Origin: Echiichthys vipera
Lineage: Eukaryota; Chordata; Actinopteri; Perciformes; Trachinidae
Reading direction: 5' to 3'
DNA length: 64,000 nucleotides
NCBI GenBank assembly: GCA_963691815.1
Contig: OY829652.1
Location: 18,509,986-18,573,985, forward strand
Below the pieces are notes generated by a model that saw nothing but the letters and a program-made list of their open reading frames with translations, was not told the DNA's origin and made no database searches. Shown piece after piece: positions 24,234-37,800 of the stretch. How positions within the stretch are numbered: position 1 is the first letter of the stretch; each line of letters starts with the position of its first letter. Both the position numbers and the translations under genes were made by a program.

Positions 24234-24747
24234 TATAATGTAGCATTCACATCCACCCTGTGTTTTTTATTTGAGCTATCACAATAAAAAGACAAAACAT
24301 TAATTCTCTACATCATATTATAGCAAATATTTCTGTACTTTGGCCTTTGGAATGTATCATTTACATGAATTGGTAGGATTTACTGAAAAAAAAAAAAAGA
24401 CAATTTACCCTAAACTAGAAGATCCAAACTCTATTGTTATTGGCCTTTGGAAAGAAAACCAATCTTATCTGGGTAGTTCAAATGTGAGCTACTGTATAGC
24501 TTGGAATACATTGGATATCATCATACTCAGCTTTAACAACTTTACAGGTAAAACTGTATTCTTGAACTGTTTCATGAACTGTCGTTCATGAACTAAATCA
24601 GAACAGCATGCGTATCAATGATTTACCACAATAACAGATCTCCATTTTGATGTGTATTTGATCAAATATCCATATACTGTGGTCTACATCCCTGACTGTT
24701 CAACAAAGGCTCACTACTGTTTATTTACGCATGAACGTGTTTTCTTG

Positions 24748-27700
24748 TCATTCGAGGTCAAACAAATGCTCTTCATTGTTTTCGGTCACGTCGTGCTGCA
24801 GACTGGCTGCTTTTACTGTTGGCATCAGAGATTCTTGGTCATTCAAACTCAGCGCTTCGTCTTTGAGGAAAAGAGACCTTGGAAAACAAAAACATTACGA
24901 TTAATTAATGCAGTCATTTAATAGGTTTTTTTTTTAGAGTTCACAATAAATAAAACTCACTGCTGGACTCTTGGAAAGAAGTTTTGTTTGCTGTTGCTGT
25001 TTGTTGCTTTGGTCTCCTGTATTTGTCTCCTGGAGTTTCTGCTAACACACTCCTTCTTGAATGCTGGCAGTGACGCCTCAGCCAGTGCCGTCTACGAAGA
25101 ACAAGAAGAAGAAGAAATCAAACAGAAACATCAAGCAGTTCAAACTCCTGTAATCTGTGACACCTCCTCTCACCTGTAAACTGGCATTCAGAACGGTCCC
25201 ATAATCAAGGTTGGAGGACACATTTTTCAACAGCGAGGGACTGCTGTGGAATAACAGAATTTCAAAAATGGACACAATCCATGTCTAATTCACGCCGAGC
25301 AAATCAATATCTTGTACATATTCAACAACGACAACATCATTAGTTTGAGGCAAGGTCAGTTATGATGACAAATTATTCAGTTGCACGAACAGTCAGGAAA
25401 TATTCTTCAACTAGAGCCTTGAAACTGTCACCAGGATCAGTCCAGTCGTATTTATCATTCATATACTGAGGCCTATTATCAAGGAACAAACATGTGCGTG
25501 GCCGTGATCCATGTCATGTTTTCTACTTAAATGCTGGAGCAAATTTGGGAAACCCTTGGGTATATTTGCTTCCATACCTTTTTACGTTTTTATAATTAAT
25601 TCTCCTGGACAAAGTACAGAAAACTTAAATATTATATTTTGCTACCTTAGGACCAGTGCCATGACAAATAGGAAGTCGTCTACCGTACCCTGTGATCTTC
25701 TGGGATCTCCTCCTCTGGTATTCCACCTCATCCACCGTCCACACGGCGCCTTTCACATTCTCCACACGCACAAAACACTTGTGTAGGCTCAGGTTGTGGC
25801 GCACTGCGTTCTGCTCAAGAGAAAATCGTAGTGAAGGAGACATTACTGAGTACATGCTGCATAAATCAGGTGTGACACACTCTGGGATCACAGAGTTAAT
25901 TATCTGGGGCTGTGATACCTTCCAAGTGGCAGCGTTGCGTCTGAAATAAGCAAACGTCCGTGTGAACCAGTTGTATATCTCATTGAGTGTTAGTTGCATG
26001 TCTGATGTTTCCATAATAGCCTGTAGATGGAGAGGAAATAAAAATATTGCAGCACATTACTGGATCAAATTAAAGCCCTGACTTTTCAACTCTGATCCAA
26101 GGAAGGAGGAGACAGTCACACACTCACTACTCTGAAGCAGTCTTTTTATTTTCCAGTTCCATGAAGCAACTGCTTATTTTAGGATGAAAGACCAGTAATA
26201 ATCTCACTGAAACAAGACAAGCGTAAGGCGGCAAATAAGGTTTATTTTCATTAATGATTAATCTGCCAAGTATTTTTATCCAATCCATCATTTGATGTCA
26301 GAAATGTCAGAAAATCAACCCCAAACCCAAGTTGACTTGTTTAATCCTTTTTTTGTTGTTTTTCAATAAACATATTCAGTTTCCTATCATACACCACAAA
26401 GACAGCCAGTAAATAATCATAATTAATAGAGTGGAACCAGGGGTTTGGGGCATTTTTGTCTTGATTAATCGAGAAAAAAAAAAGTGCAAATTAAATTTCT
26501 GTCGGTGTTTCAGCTGTAGACAGGTGACTCAAATGAATGAGCTCACATGGCAAAGAAAGGCCTCTAAAAATGAAAAAGTTCATATTCCAGGCACCCACAA
26601 ATAAAAAATGAGGAGAAAAATTCAAAATCCTAATGGATCAAACATCTTGAAGCATCTGAATTGCAGTAGTAAAAGTAGTTTACAAAAGGATTTAAATAAT
26701 ACAAACATAATGCATCTAAGACCTCATCCCCACGTGAACAGGTATTTGTTTGTAATTGGCCAGCGTTGCTTCAGGGTTAAGGTTACATTAGGGCATTTGG
26801 GTTTGGCAAGCTGTGTATGTGTGACCTAGGCCAAAGAGCAAAGAAACAAATCACTTCTGCTCCAATTCATAGACTATACCTGTCTTATCAGTGTTGCATA
26901 AGTGAAAGGTGGTCTGACATCGGTGTTCTTGTAGAGCTCATATTCGTTTTCTGAAACAAGACAAAACAAAGTGGAATGAGTACAAAATGATGCAAATCTA
27001 TACAAACATAATCTAAAAGAGACTACAGTATTTGGTTTACCTGAAGACGGCGAGTAGATCAAAGGGTGCTGACGACGTCTTATGGCCCCAGCACATGATG
27101 TGTGAGTGGAATACTCTTCTTCACTCCCATGGGACGGAGCACTGACTGGTGCCAGTGGTTGGGGGGACACCTGAGCGGAGTCTGATGGGCTCAGCGAGGG
27201 CAGGTTGTTTGTGGCAAAGAATGAGAGCTGAGAGTGACACAAGCAGATGATCCTAGTTAACAAAGGAACAAGTGGAAAGAAAAGACTGACAGAAAACAAA
27301 ACAGAGCAGGAGATTTTCAACAGTGTAACAGAGCGATTTGATCCGCCTCTTCAGAGGTGATTCCACTAATATTGCAAGAAGTAAGCCAATTATTGTTAAT
27401 TATAGGGTGAAATTGTTTGGTGAGCGTTGTGATTATGGTGCAATATTTGCAAGATTAACATCTGATTAGCTTCCACATTATGAGAGCATGTCTGGTGTCT
27501 AACAACACAATGGCAGCCATCTGGTGCCAACAGCTGGGAAATCCCACACAATAAGGATGGAGATCTCAGCAAAGGAAAAGTGTAAAAGTAATTTCCGACT
27601 TATGGTAGAAAGGTGCAAAATGATCAAACTTAAAAAAGAAAAAACATCTGTGCATCTGATTTGGCATAATTTTTCTGAGCAGGTTCCACATCTTCTGACC

Positions 27701-30700
27701 CTCATGTAGGTGTTCCCCTAAGCTATGTTTTTTCATTTCTAAGACAATGCCAACATATTTGTGCAACTCATCCAACTGTAAAGGTTCACCAGGTCAGTTA
27801 CAGACTGGTGGTCTCTTTATCAGTACTACAGAAGATGAGGCTGCATCCAGACTTTCACTCTCCGCCACATATTCTGGGTTTTGCTTACAGCTCAGAACAG
27901 ATATACAGTTTACGGCTCATTTACTTCATCTCTGTTCACAAAGCCATTACTGCACACTATCTACCTGTGGACCGTGTGGGTCAGCAGCCGTATCAGATTG
28001 TGGTGACTGTAGACTGGCGGGTGCAGAGATCGACTGAGATTCTAAAGATGGCAGATGCAGGTGAGCCATCATTGCTTGCAGATGCTCACGTTCTTTGCAG
28101 AGCTGTTAAAGGAGATGAAGGGAGGGAGAGGAAATCACTGAACACAGATTGTTGAAATGGAACGCTTTGAACCAAACACATTTTGCAAAGTACATTTTCT
28201 TGCACTGTCAAACATCAGGGAGGAGGCTTTTTTTTTTGCAGAACATTACATGAATATTTACAGAACTGATGCCTACCTGAAGCTCAAGTTGTTGAACCAC
28301 CTGCATCTGGACTCTGCACTGAGCTGTACTTCTGTCATCCAGAGTGTGCTCGCTACCTATGTGCCTGAAACACAGGGCATTAAAGCAATACTTTACTGGA
28401 AATAGCTAACTGGGATAGCTCTAGTAGTAGCGGTATACTGGTTTTAATTTCCAGTATAATATTAATTTTTAATATACCCGCATACTGGTGCTTTGCTAAT
28501 ACAATTGCTGTAACTTTTCAATAGGCAGCAAAATATATTGTTTGCTGCAAAGAGCGCTTTGGTCAATTAGTAACCCAAAACTAGCTCTCTTTAACAGGGC
28601 AAAAACTCCATGGCACACAATTTGTAACACTAATAATTGTGCATTTACAAAATTACACTGCAGAACGGTATGTTTTTATATTCCTGATAGTAGAATAAGC
28701 CACTATGAACCTGGAATAAGGTCCAATCATGAAAAAAAATTATATATAATAATCATATAAAGATTTTTAAAAATGTATCACTAGAGACCCACTCGCAACA
28801 CCAAATCAGGCCACGGGCCCCCCCATTTCCACTACCCTAGCTCCACCCCTCTTTGAACTTTCAACTACAAACTTGCAAAGTTTTGTGACTGTAACTAGTA
28901 CGGTGTGACGCTATTGTGGTAAAAATCTGTTAGTGCTCAAAACGGCCTCTGTGTTAATCCCCGCTACAGTAGGTGTCTCCGGGACCACATTTTGCCATGA
29001 TGACACACACAAACACTAAGACTGACAAGGTTTAAGCAATACCAACACCGCTGTCGCAGCTGGGCAACATCTATCAAAACATTCATGGAAACTTCATTCA
29101 AACCACTCTTTATAAATTTAAGGATTTCTTGGAAGTGTATAGAAGACCAATTGAAAACTGCAACGGAATACAGTTAGGTATATTTTGTATTATACTTTAT
29201 CTTGTTACTTGTATTCCTTTACTCCCCATCCTTGATTATAGTAGACATAGCTTAATTGTTTTTGACACTGGAATGTCCCTTAAAAGTAAACATAGAAAGA
29301 TGCCAGGGGTCAGAAAGTGAAATGCATTTGAATGGAGTTAAAACTTACTTGATGAACTGGCTGAAGTTTTCACACGGCGACTCACATCCGGGCCAATTAC
29401 ACACACCATGACCGTAGAGAGCGTGTGTGGCAGCGTGCTCAGCTTTGACAGCACTAGAGTGAAGGTATTGTCTTGATTAAAAACCACAGCAGGAAGGCAA
29501 CAGCAACCAAACGAGAGCAAAGCAGCAATACAACAGACGTAAGTGTGTGTTCTTTTCTTTTCAGGTGGCAGAAAATGACAGAGAGAGGTGGAGGGGGATG
29601 CTGAATAACAAATGGAAGACTATTTACTTTTGATTTGGGACATGTAGTCGTCTAAACTTTTTCTTTGTTTAACCACTTCAGGTGGCAGTGCACAAAGCAC
29701 ACAAACAAGACAAAATATATCGTCCCAAGGGGAATTAAAAGTGAAGTCTCGCTGCAAAAGCAAAACAGCTCCTCAATCGCAGTCGGAGAGAAAGAAAATA
29801 TCTACAGATGACAAGTCTTTGATGTTTAGAAAAAAGCAGTATCATTTCAGTTCTTACTATCAGTTTACAGCCCAAACAGACAGATCGTACCATTCTGCCC
29901 TGCAAGGAGAAGAAGACTGCTGGTCACCGGTCTGCCTCCCTGTGACTTTTGTTGACATTATGTTGTTGGCAGAAGAGTCCTGATTGCCCTTCAACGTGGT
30001 TTTATCTTCAGTTATTCCGTTTGTGAGCTCTTTCCATATCTGCTGCATCTCTGCTTGGCTGAAACCAGCTAAAACATTTAAAACAAAAACAAACAGCATA
30101 TTAAACATTTCTGTGAGTGTTTTGTTTTTCTTTGATTGATCAAGGAGACTGCAAAAACAATGTCTGTATGATGTGTTTTTTTGCTGGTCACACCTGAACA
30201 TACACATTCACAGTTTCACTCATTACCACTTAAAAGCAGAAGACATGAGGACTACTTCTCATGACCTCATGTACCTCTTTGTGTAATCCAGGAATAATAA
30301 TCACAGCTAGAATATGAGTAGGGAGGAATTTTGTACTTATAGGTTTCACTTTCATCATTGTCTCTTTTGAATTTAGTGCAGTTATGTAACTGAACGTATG
30401 AGAAACAAATCTTCCTGTGTGGAGGTCTCTGACAAAATGGTAACAGATGCATGTCAATGTTTGTCTATTTTTATATCCTTGTTATATGATGCAACCTGTC
30501 AATTTTAACCTCAAATTTGCAAAAATGAAATTACAACACTACAAACTCTAACACTAACACTAAAACACTACTGCTACTGAGAGAGAGATGAAATATAGTG
30601 ACCTGAGAGAGCAGGAGAGGACAGGACTGGTCTCTGCACCCGGAGGAGCTGCTGCTGGAGCTGGAGGAGCTGTTGGAACACAAGCTGCTGTGCAGTAAGC

Positions 30701-33700
30701 TGGAGGACGGAGAGAGAAAATGTCATAGAAAAGTGAGGCAGTATTCATGTGAAACTCTGCTCACACTCTCTTTTCACCTGGTAGTTGAGAAAAGAGAGTA
30801 GAAAGTACTCCTGGTATCTTGGGAATAAATGCATTTACAATAAATATTCTGCATCTCTAAAAGCATCCTTCAACAATTTCTTCACTTCAGCTAGAATTCA
30901 GTGTTCTCAAATCCCATTTCTTACCTTCCTACATCTTTCCTATTCAGTTATGTTTTCATTATCTGTGTCCCATGCAGGGCACTAACACGAACTTGTAATT
31001 TAATGTTTTACATTTTATAGATCTTAAACTTTAGTGCAAAACCACTCGAACAAACTAAAAATAGAAATAGACTGATTTTTTTTATTTTTAAACGGCACAA
31101 ATAACTACTTACCTCTTTGACTTTCTTGCTGGGCTTTTGATGAAGTAGCTGCAGGTGGATCTGTTGTTGTTGCTTCTTGTAAAACTCTTTCAGATGTTGC
31201 TAGAAAAATAATAATGGACTATTATAATAACATTATTATTGATGCAATTTGAGGTAACTGTAGAAGATGCAGGGGCAAACACACTGAGTGAGACCTCAGT
31301 GAATGAAGTCAAAGAAGATTAAAAAATATTCAGTGAAATGATTAAATGACAAAAGGAACTTAAGCTAAGATTTAAGTGTGCTTTTTTATTTGGTGCCCAA
31401 AGCTAAATAGAGTGCAAAACTATTAATTATACATGTTTTTTCCAGCTATGACAAGTAAAAAAGCCAATATCAAAATAAATAGCTAAAGTTAATGCTGAAC
31501 AAAATACAGACAGCTATCACATTCTGTATTTTCTCAGTTTATTATTTGCCTCATGAGCCCAGTTGTTTAGGCAGACTAGCCAACAAAATTATTATCTTGA
31601 TGTATGCAGCAGGCAGAGTGGTTGTTTAGTCAAATGTGTTAGTCTGACTCACTCATCTTTTATCTGACAATTAAGATCTATGGCCCCGACCATGGCTCTG
31701 AAATATCAGTAGCCTTACTATTGATAAAACAATGGTGCTGTCCGTGGTGCGGAAGTAGAAGGACTAGAATAGAAATACTTGATCCCAAGCAGGGAAATTG
31801 CAAATTAGAATTATAATATATAAATGTTTCTCTCAAAATCAGTCTGTCTGTCAAGTCCGATCTTGGGTGGTTGATGGGGGGTATTAAAAAAGTTGCTAAT
31901 GAAGAGCACTAGTCATGAGTGAACAAAACAAACCAGGTTCATGCCTTCTGTTAAAACATTTAAAAATAGTCTGAATAATATATATAAGCTGTGAGGTAGC
32001 TGCGATCCCTGGGATATTAACAGCTATTGCTAACAACGCTATCTTTTTAATCTTACAGTAATATTAATCCAAAATACCAGACCTTTTAATCAAATTGCTA
32101 TTTTTTTCTTGTCGGAGCAGACCACTTTGTTCACCAGATTTGTGTGTACCATAAGCACGCCAAAATTAACAGATTTTACTCTTAACAGTTTTGTATTTTT
32201 GTGTAGGCTAACTCATTTGTCTTACCTTGATGGCTATAAACTAACATTTTGAACTTTAACTTGGATATCAACAATAATTTGACAACTTAGAAGGACAACT
32301 AAGCTCACTAGCAAATGAACACACACGGCTAATGTTAACATTCACCCCTTTAGTTACAGTATAGTTTCGGTCCGATAAATATTTGCATAAAAGAAAAAAC
32401 TCATAATCGAACATTGAAAAACTGCACCTTATAGCCTACAAAAAGATCGACGCAGCCACAAAAATTTGAGTTACATATCATGTTTTTTCGTGCTTATAAA
32501 ATACATTTTGAATCTTCAGCTTTCACAGTTTTCTCACAGTTTTACTAAAATAATACAATTTACATATTTTATAGACATCATCAAGTCATGTAACTATAAT
32601 CTATACTTGCACATTTTAAAAAATGTAATCTGGGCTGATAATAGTTAACCTGCTTATTTGTTGTAATCTTATTACAGAATCTAGTTGCATGCAATCCGTT
32701 ACTACCCAACCATTATTATTATTAGTACCTATATTGTTTGTTAGTATTGCATAAATACCTGCTGGAGCAGAATGGCTTGTTGCTTCTGGTGGATGAGAGC
32801 CTGCAGTTGGTTTGGGGACAGGAGGTGTTGCATCTGCTGAGGAGCCATCATAGCCATGTACACCTTCAAGAAGTAGAGGAAGGAGAAAATGAAAAAGGAC
32901 CACAGTCTAGAGTGAAGACAAGAGGATAAGTGAGTGAGACAGAAGGCAAGTGTCAGGTGTTAAACAGCACAACGTATTCTGAACTGTAATAACCATTGGA
33001 TAGCAATCTTTCCAATCCAATTACAAAACAGTGCTGTCAACCTTTTGTGAACATCATTATACTGGATTGTGTCGTTGACCCTAAATGAGATGGGAGATAG
33101 GCTAACCAGTTAATTAGCAACACAATTACATGCTTGTTGTGACTCCTAATAGAAGTGTATGGGTATTAATAAAGGCAAACACTCACAGAATAATAACTGA
33201 TCTGCACTGTTACTGATGAATAACAGAGTGATTGTCTCTTATGTATTCAAACATAGGGCAACAGAAATTTGCCACGGATGCATTAAGTAAAAACATTTAC
33301 AAATGCAACATGTTGTATTTCAAACAATGTGAAAAAAGCTATATAATATCAATGGGGATAAACTTTTTTATTTGAACAATATATGTTTTTCTCTACATGT
33401 AAAGGCTGTGACCTGATGTTCTGTATAGGTTTCACTGAAGCCTTTTGTCTATATTGGAGTAATACTGTATCTTAGTGGCTTGCAGGATGTAATGAAAGAG
33501 GAACACATCAGGGACCGCAAGTTTGTCGTTTTTGTCGTCAGATCTTTCTAGATAATACCTCCTTTGTTTCAACCAGACTGATAAGATGGCTAGAAAGTTA
33601 CAAAGAAGAATTCACACTTGGCCGCAGTATGTGTGACAGTCTGCATTGCTTGTAAGCATATAGGATTTGGTGTTATTTAACAATTTGTCAGTTAATTGAT

Positions 33701-33719
33701 TAGTTGATCAACAAAAAAC

Positions 33720-33765
<46 letters not shown>

Positions 33766-35450
33766 GACATATACAAGTATGTAAGCATTTAAATCAAGTT
33801 TATTATAGCACAATATCTCAAAGCATGCCTCAAAGGGTTGTACGCATATTAAAAACAGCTGTAAGAAACTTTAGCAAATCACACAAAAACTTATAGAAGT
33901 AAAACAAACTGCATACAAGGTATTACAAACAGAATATTAGGCACATACAATACATGCAATGAAAACAATAATCAGCAGCATTTGCAAAAAGTATACAAAA
34001 ACGTATAGATGAGAGATAGATAGATAGAAAGATAGATGTTTTGTATAAAAAATGTGTAAAAAACATACTAAACTTGATAACTTGAAAACTTCTAACTAAT
34101 TAACATTCTAGCCAATAGTGTGTCTAATAAAATGTACATATGTGTGTCACAATGCACAGGATTCTCTAACTTGTCAATTAGCCGTCATATCCCACTACAC
34201 ATCCACATCCACATCACTTTAGGTTCTTGGAAATAGAAATTTTCTGACCATTTATGAATTAAATAGTTAATAAAATGAATGTAAAATTACTTAACAGATT
34301 AATTGATAATGTAAATGATTGCTGCAGCCCTATAGTTTTACATACTTTGTGTCGCTCCTAAATCTCCTTGTGTAGATTTAAAGAAGGCACTGATATACAG
34401 CTGGCTTTTTTTATCATGTTTTACAAATCACTGAGTAATAACAATTTGTAGTGTGGGGATTGGATGGCACTGCTTTAATAAATTAAAAAATAATAGAGAT
34501 GGTAGTCATTCCTTTTTGTTGTGAAAGAAAACCAGTCTTCATTGTAAATAATCTTCATTTGTAACATTTTGCAGAGTTGTTAGAAAAACTTTCATATTTC
34601 AAGCCATTATTTTGTTTTTAAGACTGGAATCACACCCTGGCAGGCAGGCGTTATTGGTGGTGTTATGACATTGTCACTTTATATAGTTTGCTGAAAATTT
34701 GAAAAAAAATATTCAACTCACATGGTTGCAGAGAGTGTTTGCAGACCCTTTGTTATGGTCAGTACCATTGTTTTTTGTTATTCATAGGGTCACAAGTTGA
34801 GTGCCTTGTGTAGGTTTGGAAAGTGAATTAAGAGAAAAAAGCAGAGCAAAACTGACAAGACATGAGAACAGACGGAAGGTGGCGGTGAACAGGCGTTCAT
34901 TATCTTGTTGTTTTATTGAGCCCTTAGACTAAGATCCCCATGGATGGAATCACAACAGACAACCATAAAATTATGTTGGGTCATGCTTATTTGCCTTTCA
35001 CTTGCATCTGTTTGGCCTAGGTCTGTGGACAATTATTCCTGCCTGGCTCTGACTCGCAAACTAATAATGAAGGACAAACAGAGTTCTGCGTGTCAACTCC
35101 CAACATGGATCACATCTCATATGAAATCCCTGACACTGTCAACAGAGCTGCAGGCTCCAGGTTTGGTGCTCTGTCAGAGGACGTCCAATATGGAGCTGCT
35201 ATTTCTCCTGACATCTGTTTGCCTAAGACTGTTCTATTTCCCGCTTATGAAGAGGAGGATGAGGGGGAGGTTGAGGAGTATAGGATGAAGATACCTGTTT
35301 ATGGTGGAGACTCTGCCAGTTTTCACCACTCACTCCACTGCAGGAGTCCCCATTAGCTACTCTCTCTCCTGCACTGATGTCTGTGTGACTGAGGAGGCTG
35401 CTGGCTGGAGTTTGACGGGCTGCCGTGGGACTGAGAGGAGACTCAGGCAT
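24748..35450 (-). CDS. foxp2: FOXP2-like forkhead transcription factor, 15 coding exons, 588 aa
   Basis: Nuclear FOXP-family repressor. Coding exons: 35295-35450, 32759-32863, 31113-31199, 30603-30699, 29891-30068, 29349-29453, 28277-28364, 27965-28102, 27041-27227, 26880-26950, 25919-26020, 25689-25810, 25174-25243, 24961-25091, 24748-24877. All phases join, giving 588 residues. Domains: Gln-rich segments near residues 60-150; C2H2 zinc finger C226/C231/H244/H249; leucine zipper about 261-287; forkhead about 384-480 with 'AVRHNLSLHKCF' (R442 matches human R553) and the FOXP-specific Ala in 'RRNAATWK'. 'YATLIRQAIME', 'TRTFAYFRRN' and 'RRSQKITG' favour FOXP2 over FOXP1/4. The end 'EEHLFDLE' matches FOXP2 'EEPLSEDLE', and 'LKDE' (550-553) keeps a sumoylation consensus. 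Human FOXP2 is about 715 aa; the long polyQ tracts, an 'ALQAARQLLLQQ' exon and the PLNLV CtBP motif are not seen. The start ATG lies 13 bases into an exon with acceptor TTTTAG. It is probably a teleost-duplication paralogue. Confidence 0.9.
26238..26519. mobile_element. Degenerate TAGAGCTG/CGATTAATC-type teleost MITE
   Basis: The stretch reads TTTTCATTAATGATTAATCTGCC, AAATGTCAGAAAATC, AACATATTCAGTTTCCTATCA, GAACCAGGGGTTTGGGGCAT and ends TCGGTGTTTCAGCTGTAG. These words occur in this order in a very common fish interspersed repeat. It sits in the foxp2-like intron between exons 25919-26020 and 26880-26950. Confidence 0.6.
33660..34332. mobile_element. Possible MITE with AT and GATA simple repeats inside
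   Basis: The right edge ends TTGCTGCAGCCCTA after AGATTAATTGATAATG, like the TAGGGCTGCA ends elsewhere in the window. The left part contains AATTGATTAGTTGATCAAC. Within it are a pure (TA)n run (33721-33762) and a short GATA run (34013-34038). The left boundary is a guess. It lies in the large foxp2-like intron between exons 32759-32863 and 35295-35450. Confidence 0.35.
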
Positions 35451-35895
35451 ACCAGCTCAGGTCCTAAAAGAAAACAGTCCACACCAAATAAGCTGTAGGA
35501 CTCAAACACTGTCAATACAGCTCAGCATCGTTGATAAATTACACCTTTGTGTGGCTTTGCGTTAAAGACTCAGCAAGAAAAAAAATTTGAGGTGCCAGCA
35601 GAGAGAAAAAAAAATACAGTGAAAATTGTTCCTTTGCACAACTTAAATAAACAATGCAAGGCTTTAAATGCAATTAAATTATATAGATGCAATTCAAAAA
35701 AACATAAATTTAACAAATCTGTGATTAAGAATGTAATTGCATGTGAATATCAAAATAATCTAAACCTCATGCACAAATAACACTTTATACTAACATACTG
35801 CAGGGCGTAAAGTTCTCAGACGCCATGCCTGATTTCAGGCTTAGAGCCATTTTAAATTAATATAATACTTATTAAATACATTGTACACATTTCCT

Positions 35896-36190
35896 CTAGG
35901 GCTGGGTAATATATCAATATTATATCAATATTGTGATTTGAGACTAGATATCATCTTAGATTTTGGATATCGTAATGTGACATAAGTGTAGCTGCATTAC
36001 AGTAAACTGTTTTTAGCTGTTCTATTATTTGCCTTTACCCACATTACTTATCATTATTCATCAAAAATCTCATTGTGTTAATGTTTTGTGAAAGCACCAA
36101 TAACCAAATCTACAATATCATCGCAATATTTATATCGAGGTAGGTCAAAAATGTTGATTGATATTCTCCATATCGCACAGGCTCAACAAT
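35896..36190. mobile_element. MITE-like element with AGGGCTGGGTAATAT end
   Basis: The left end AGGGCTGGGTAATATATCAATATT and the reverse complement of the right end, AGCCTGTGCGATATGGAGAATAT, are similar. The interior repeats ATATCGTAATGTGA and ATATCATCGCAATATT. This AGGGCTGGG(C/T)(G/A)ATAT pattern is a familiar non-autonomous fish repeat. It falls in the 5' intron of the foxp2-like gene. Confidence 0.5.
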
Positions 36191-36513
36191 GTAACCACTG
36201 ATACTCTAAGTGTGCAGTAGGTTCTTAAATGAAAGCATTCATGCATGCAAGTATTTTGTTGGACATGCACATGACTTTCTGATTTTCTGAAATCACGTTA
36301 CTTGACACAGACTACAGAGCTTTTCGATCCAACTTTTTTATTTTTATGTCTTAACTTATCTTGGCAGTGCATGAAGAAGAAACACAGCCTATTGCCTCTT
36401 CAACTGAGCAGAAATAGGAATAACTTTAACTCCTAAACACATACAAGAAGTAAAATATCATCAAAGCTCTCTGACATCTCTATTTCTGTCAGAGTTGCTT
36501 TAAAGCTACTTAC

Positions 36514-36612
36514 CGTTGAATTCGAATTCAGAGCAGCCAGGCAGAGTTGATGTCTCCAAGTCTTGCAGTTTGGTGTGAGGATGTGAGAGAACTGATGGAG
36601 TTGAGTGTCTAC
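36514..36612 (-). other. foxp2-like 5' leader exon (non-coding or uORF)
   Basis: Minus-strand exon of 99 bases bounded by CCTCCCTCTCAG| and |GTAAGTAGC, both strong splice signals. It lies upstream of the exon carrying the foxp2-like start codon. It is open in all 33 codons of one frame, which continues from an ATG in the next upstream exon (39183-39216). If spliced as inferred, it forms most of an upstream ORF. Confidence 0.55.
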
Positions 36613-37689
36613 CTGAGAGGGAGGAGTCACAGTGTCAGCCAGTGAATTAAACAGTGAGAACGGCAGGATGTGAAAAACAGGAAAATCAACAAGAGATATT
36701 ATCATTTTTATTTTATGCTTATTATGGTAAGTGTGTCCATAGTGTCTCTACATTTTTTTTCAGCAAAAATGTCCTATATATTTTTTATTATTCAATGTCA
36801 CACGTGAAAATATAATGTATATTGCAACATAATATGTAGAGAAAGCATGATGTTGCCTGTTTTGCAGGAATAATCCATTCTTGCCAGCATTGCTTTTCTT
36901 TGTTGATATTCATAGACATACTCAATCCAATTAAAAAACAACAACTAAATGCCTCTGAACGTGCATCATTTATCGTCTTTCATGGTTAAAACAAAGAGTT
37001 TTCTTTGAGAAAAGACAAGTATAGATGTCTGTGACTTTATTTAGAAATGCAGTATCAACAACAAAAAGAACTGCAACTGCACAACTGTCAAACTGTTATC
37101 AAAGTGCTATTTACAGTAGTGTTGACACATCTGTTTGAATAGCATATCAGGACATCTGTTAAAAACAAATACAAGTATTTTAATTTTGGCTGCTGATAAA
37201 TGCAGTGCACTCTTAAGTTTAAAACAGCCAACAATACCTGAAATGACTCTAAACCTGGAGAACATTTCTACGTAGCCATGTTACTAAGCATGTTGGTTCA
37301 GTGTTTTCTTTCTGTGTAACTCCTGTTTTACTCTTTCCTTTCTTGTCTTTAGTTTGCCTTCGTTGTGGCGTCTTGTAATGAGGACCAGAGGCCAGGCTGC
37401 CACAGCACGAGGAGGAATTACAGACCGATAACAAGGTAAAGAACAAAACCCACATTCTTTGCAAAAATAACGTTTAGTGTTTCTCTCTTGTCATGGCATA
37501 TGAATGAAGAAATAACATGGCATAACTGTGCAGATGAATCTACACAACAGCAATGATATATCACATGTTGAAGTAGAACATACTGAAAGGCAATTATCGA
37601 TTAAGTTGTAGATATTGTTACCAAGGTAACTTTCTGCCACCTACTGGATTAGTATTTACCTGCCCTCCAGTATTTATTGGAAGACAAAG

Positions 37690-37800
37690 TAATGAAGAAA
37701 TTGCCTGCACACTTACTCCGTGCAACAAAAGTTTAATAATGACAACGTTTCGATTCTACTTTGATGTTCTTCAGGTCAGAATGTTTGAAAAATGGAACCA
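37690..37800 (-). mobile_element. Possible Penelope-like element end
   Basis: On the minus strand the text reads CTGAAGAACATCAAAGTAGA then CGAAACGTTGTCATTATTAA. A 'GAAGA...CGAAACGTTG' motif is common near ends of Penelope-like elements in fish. No GIY-YIG or reverse transcriptase sequence was seen, so the call is weak. Confidence 0.3.

Noticed and set aside
33000..35294. Search for a missing Gln-rich FOXP exon ('ALQAARQLLLQQ')
   Set aside because: No CAG/CTG-rich stretch with splice signals was seen. The flanking exons already join in phase without it.
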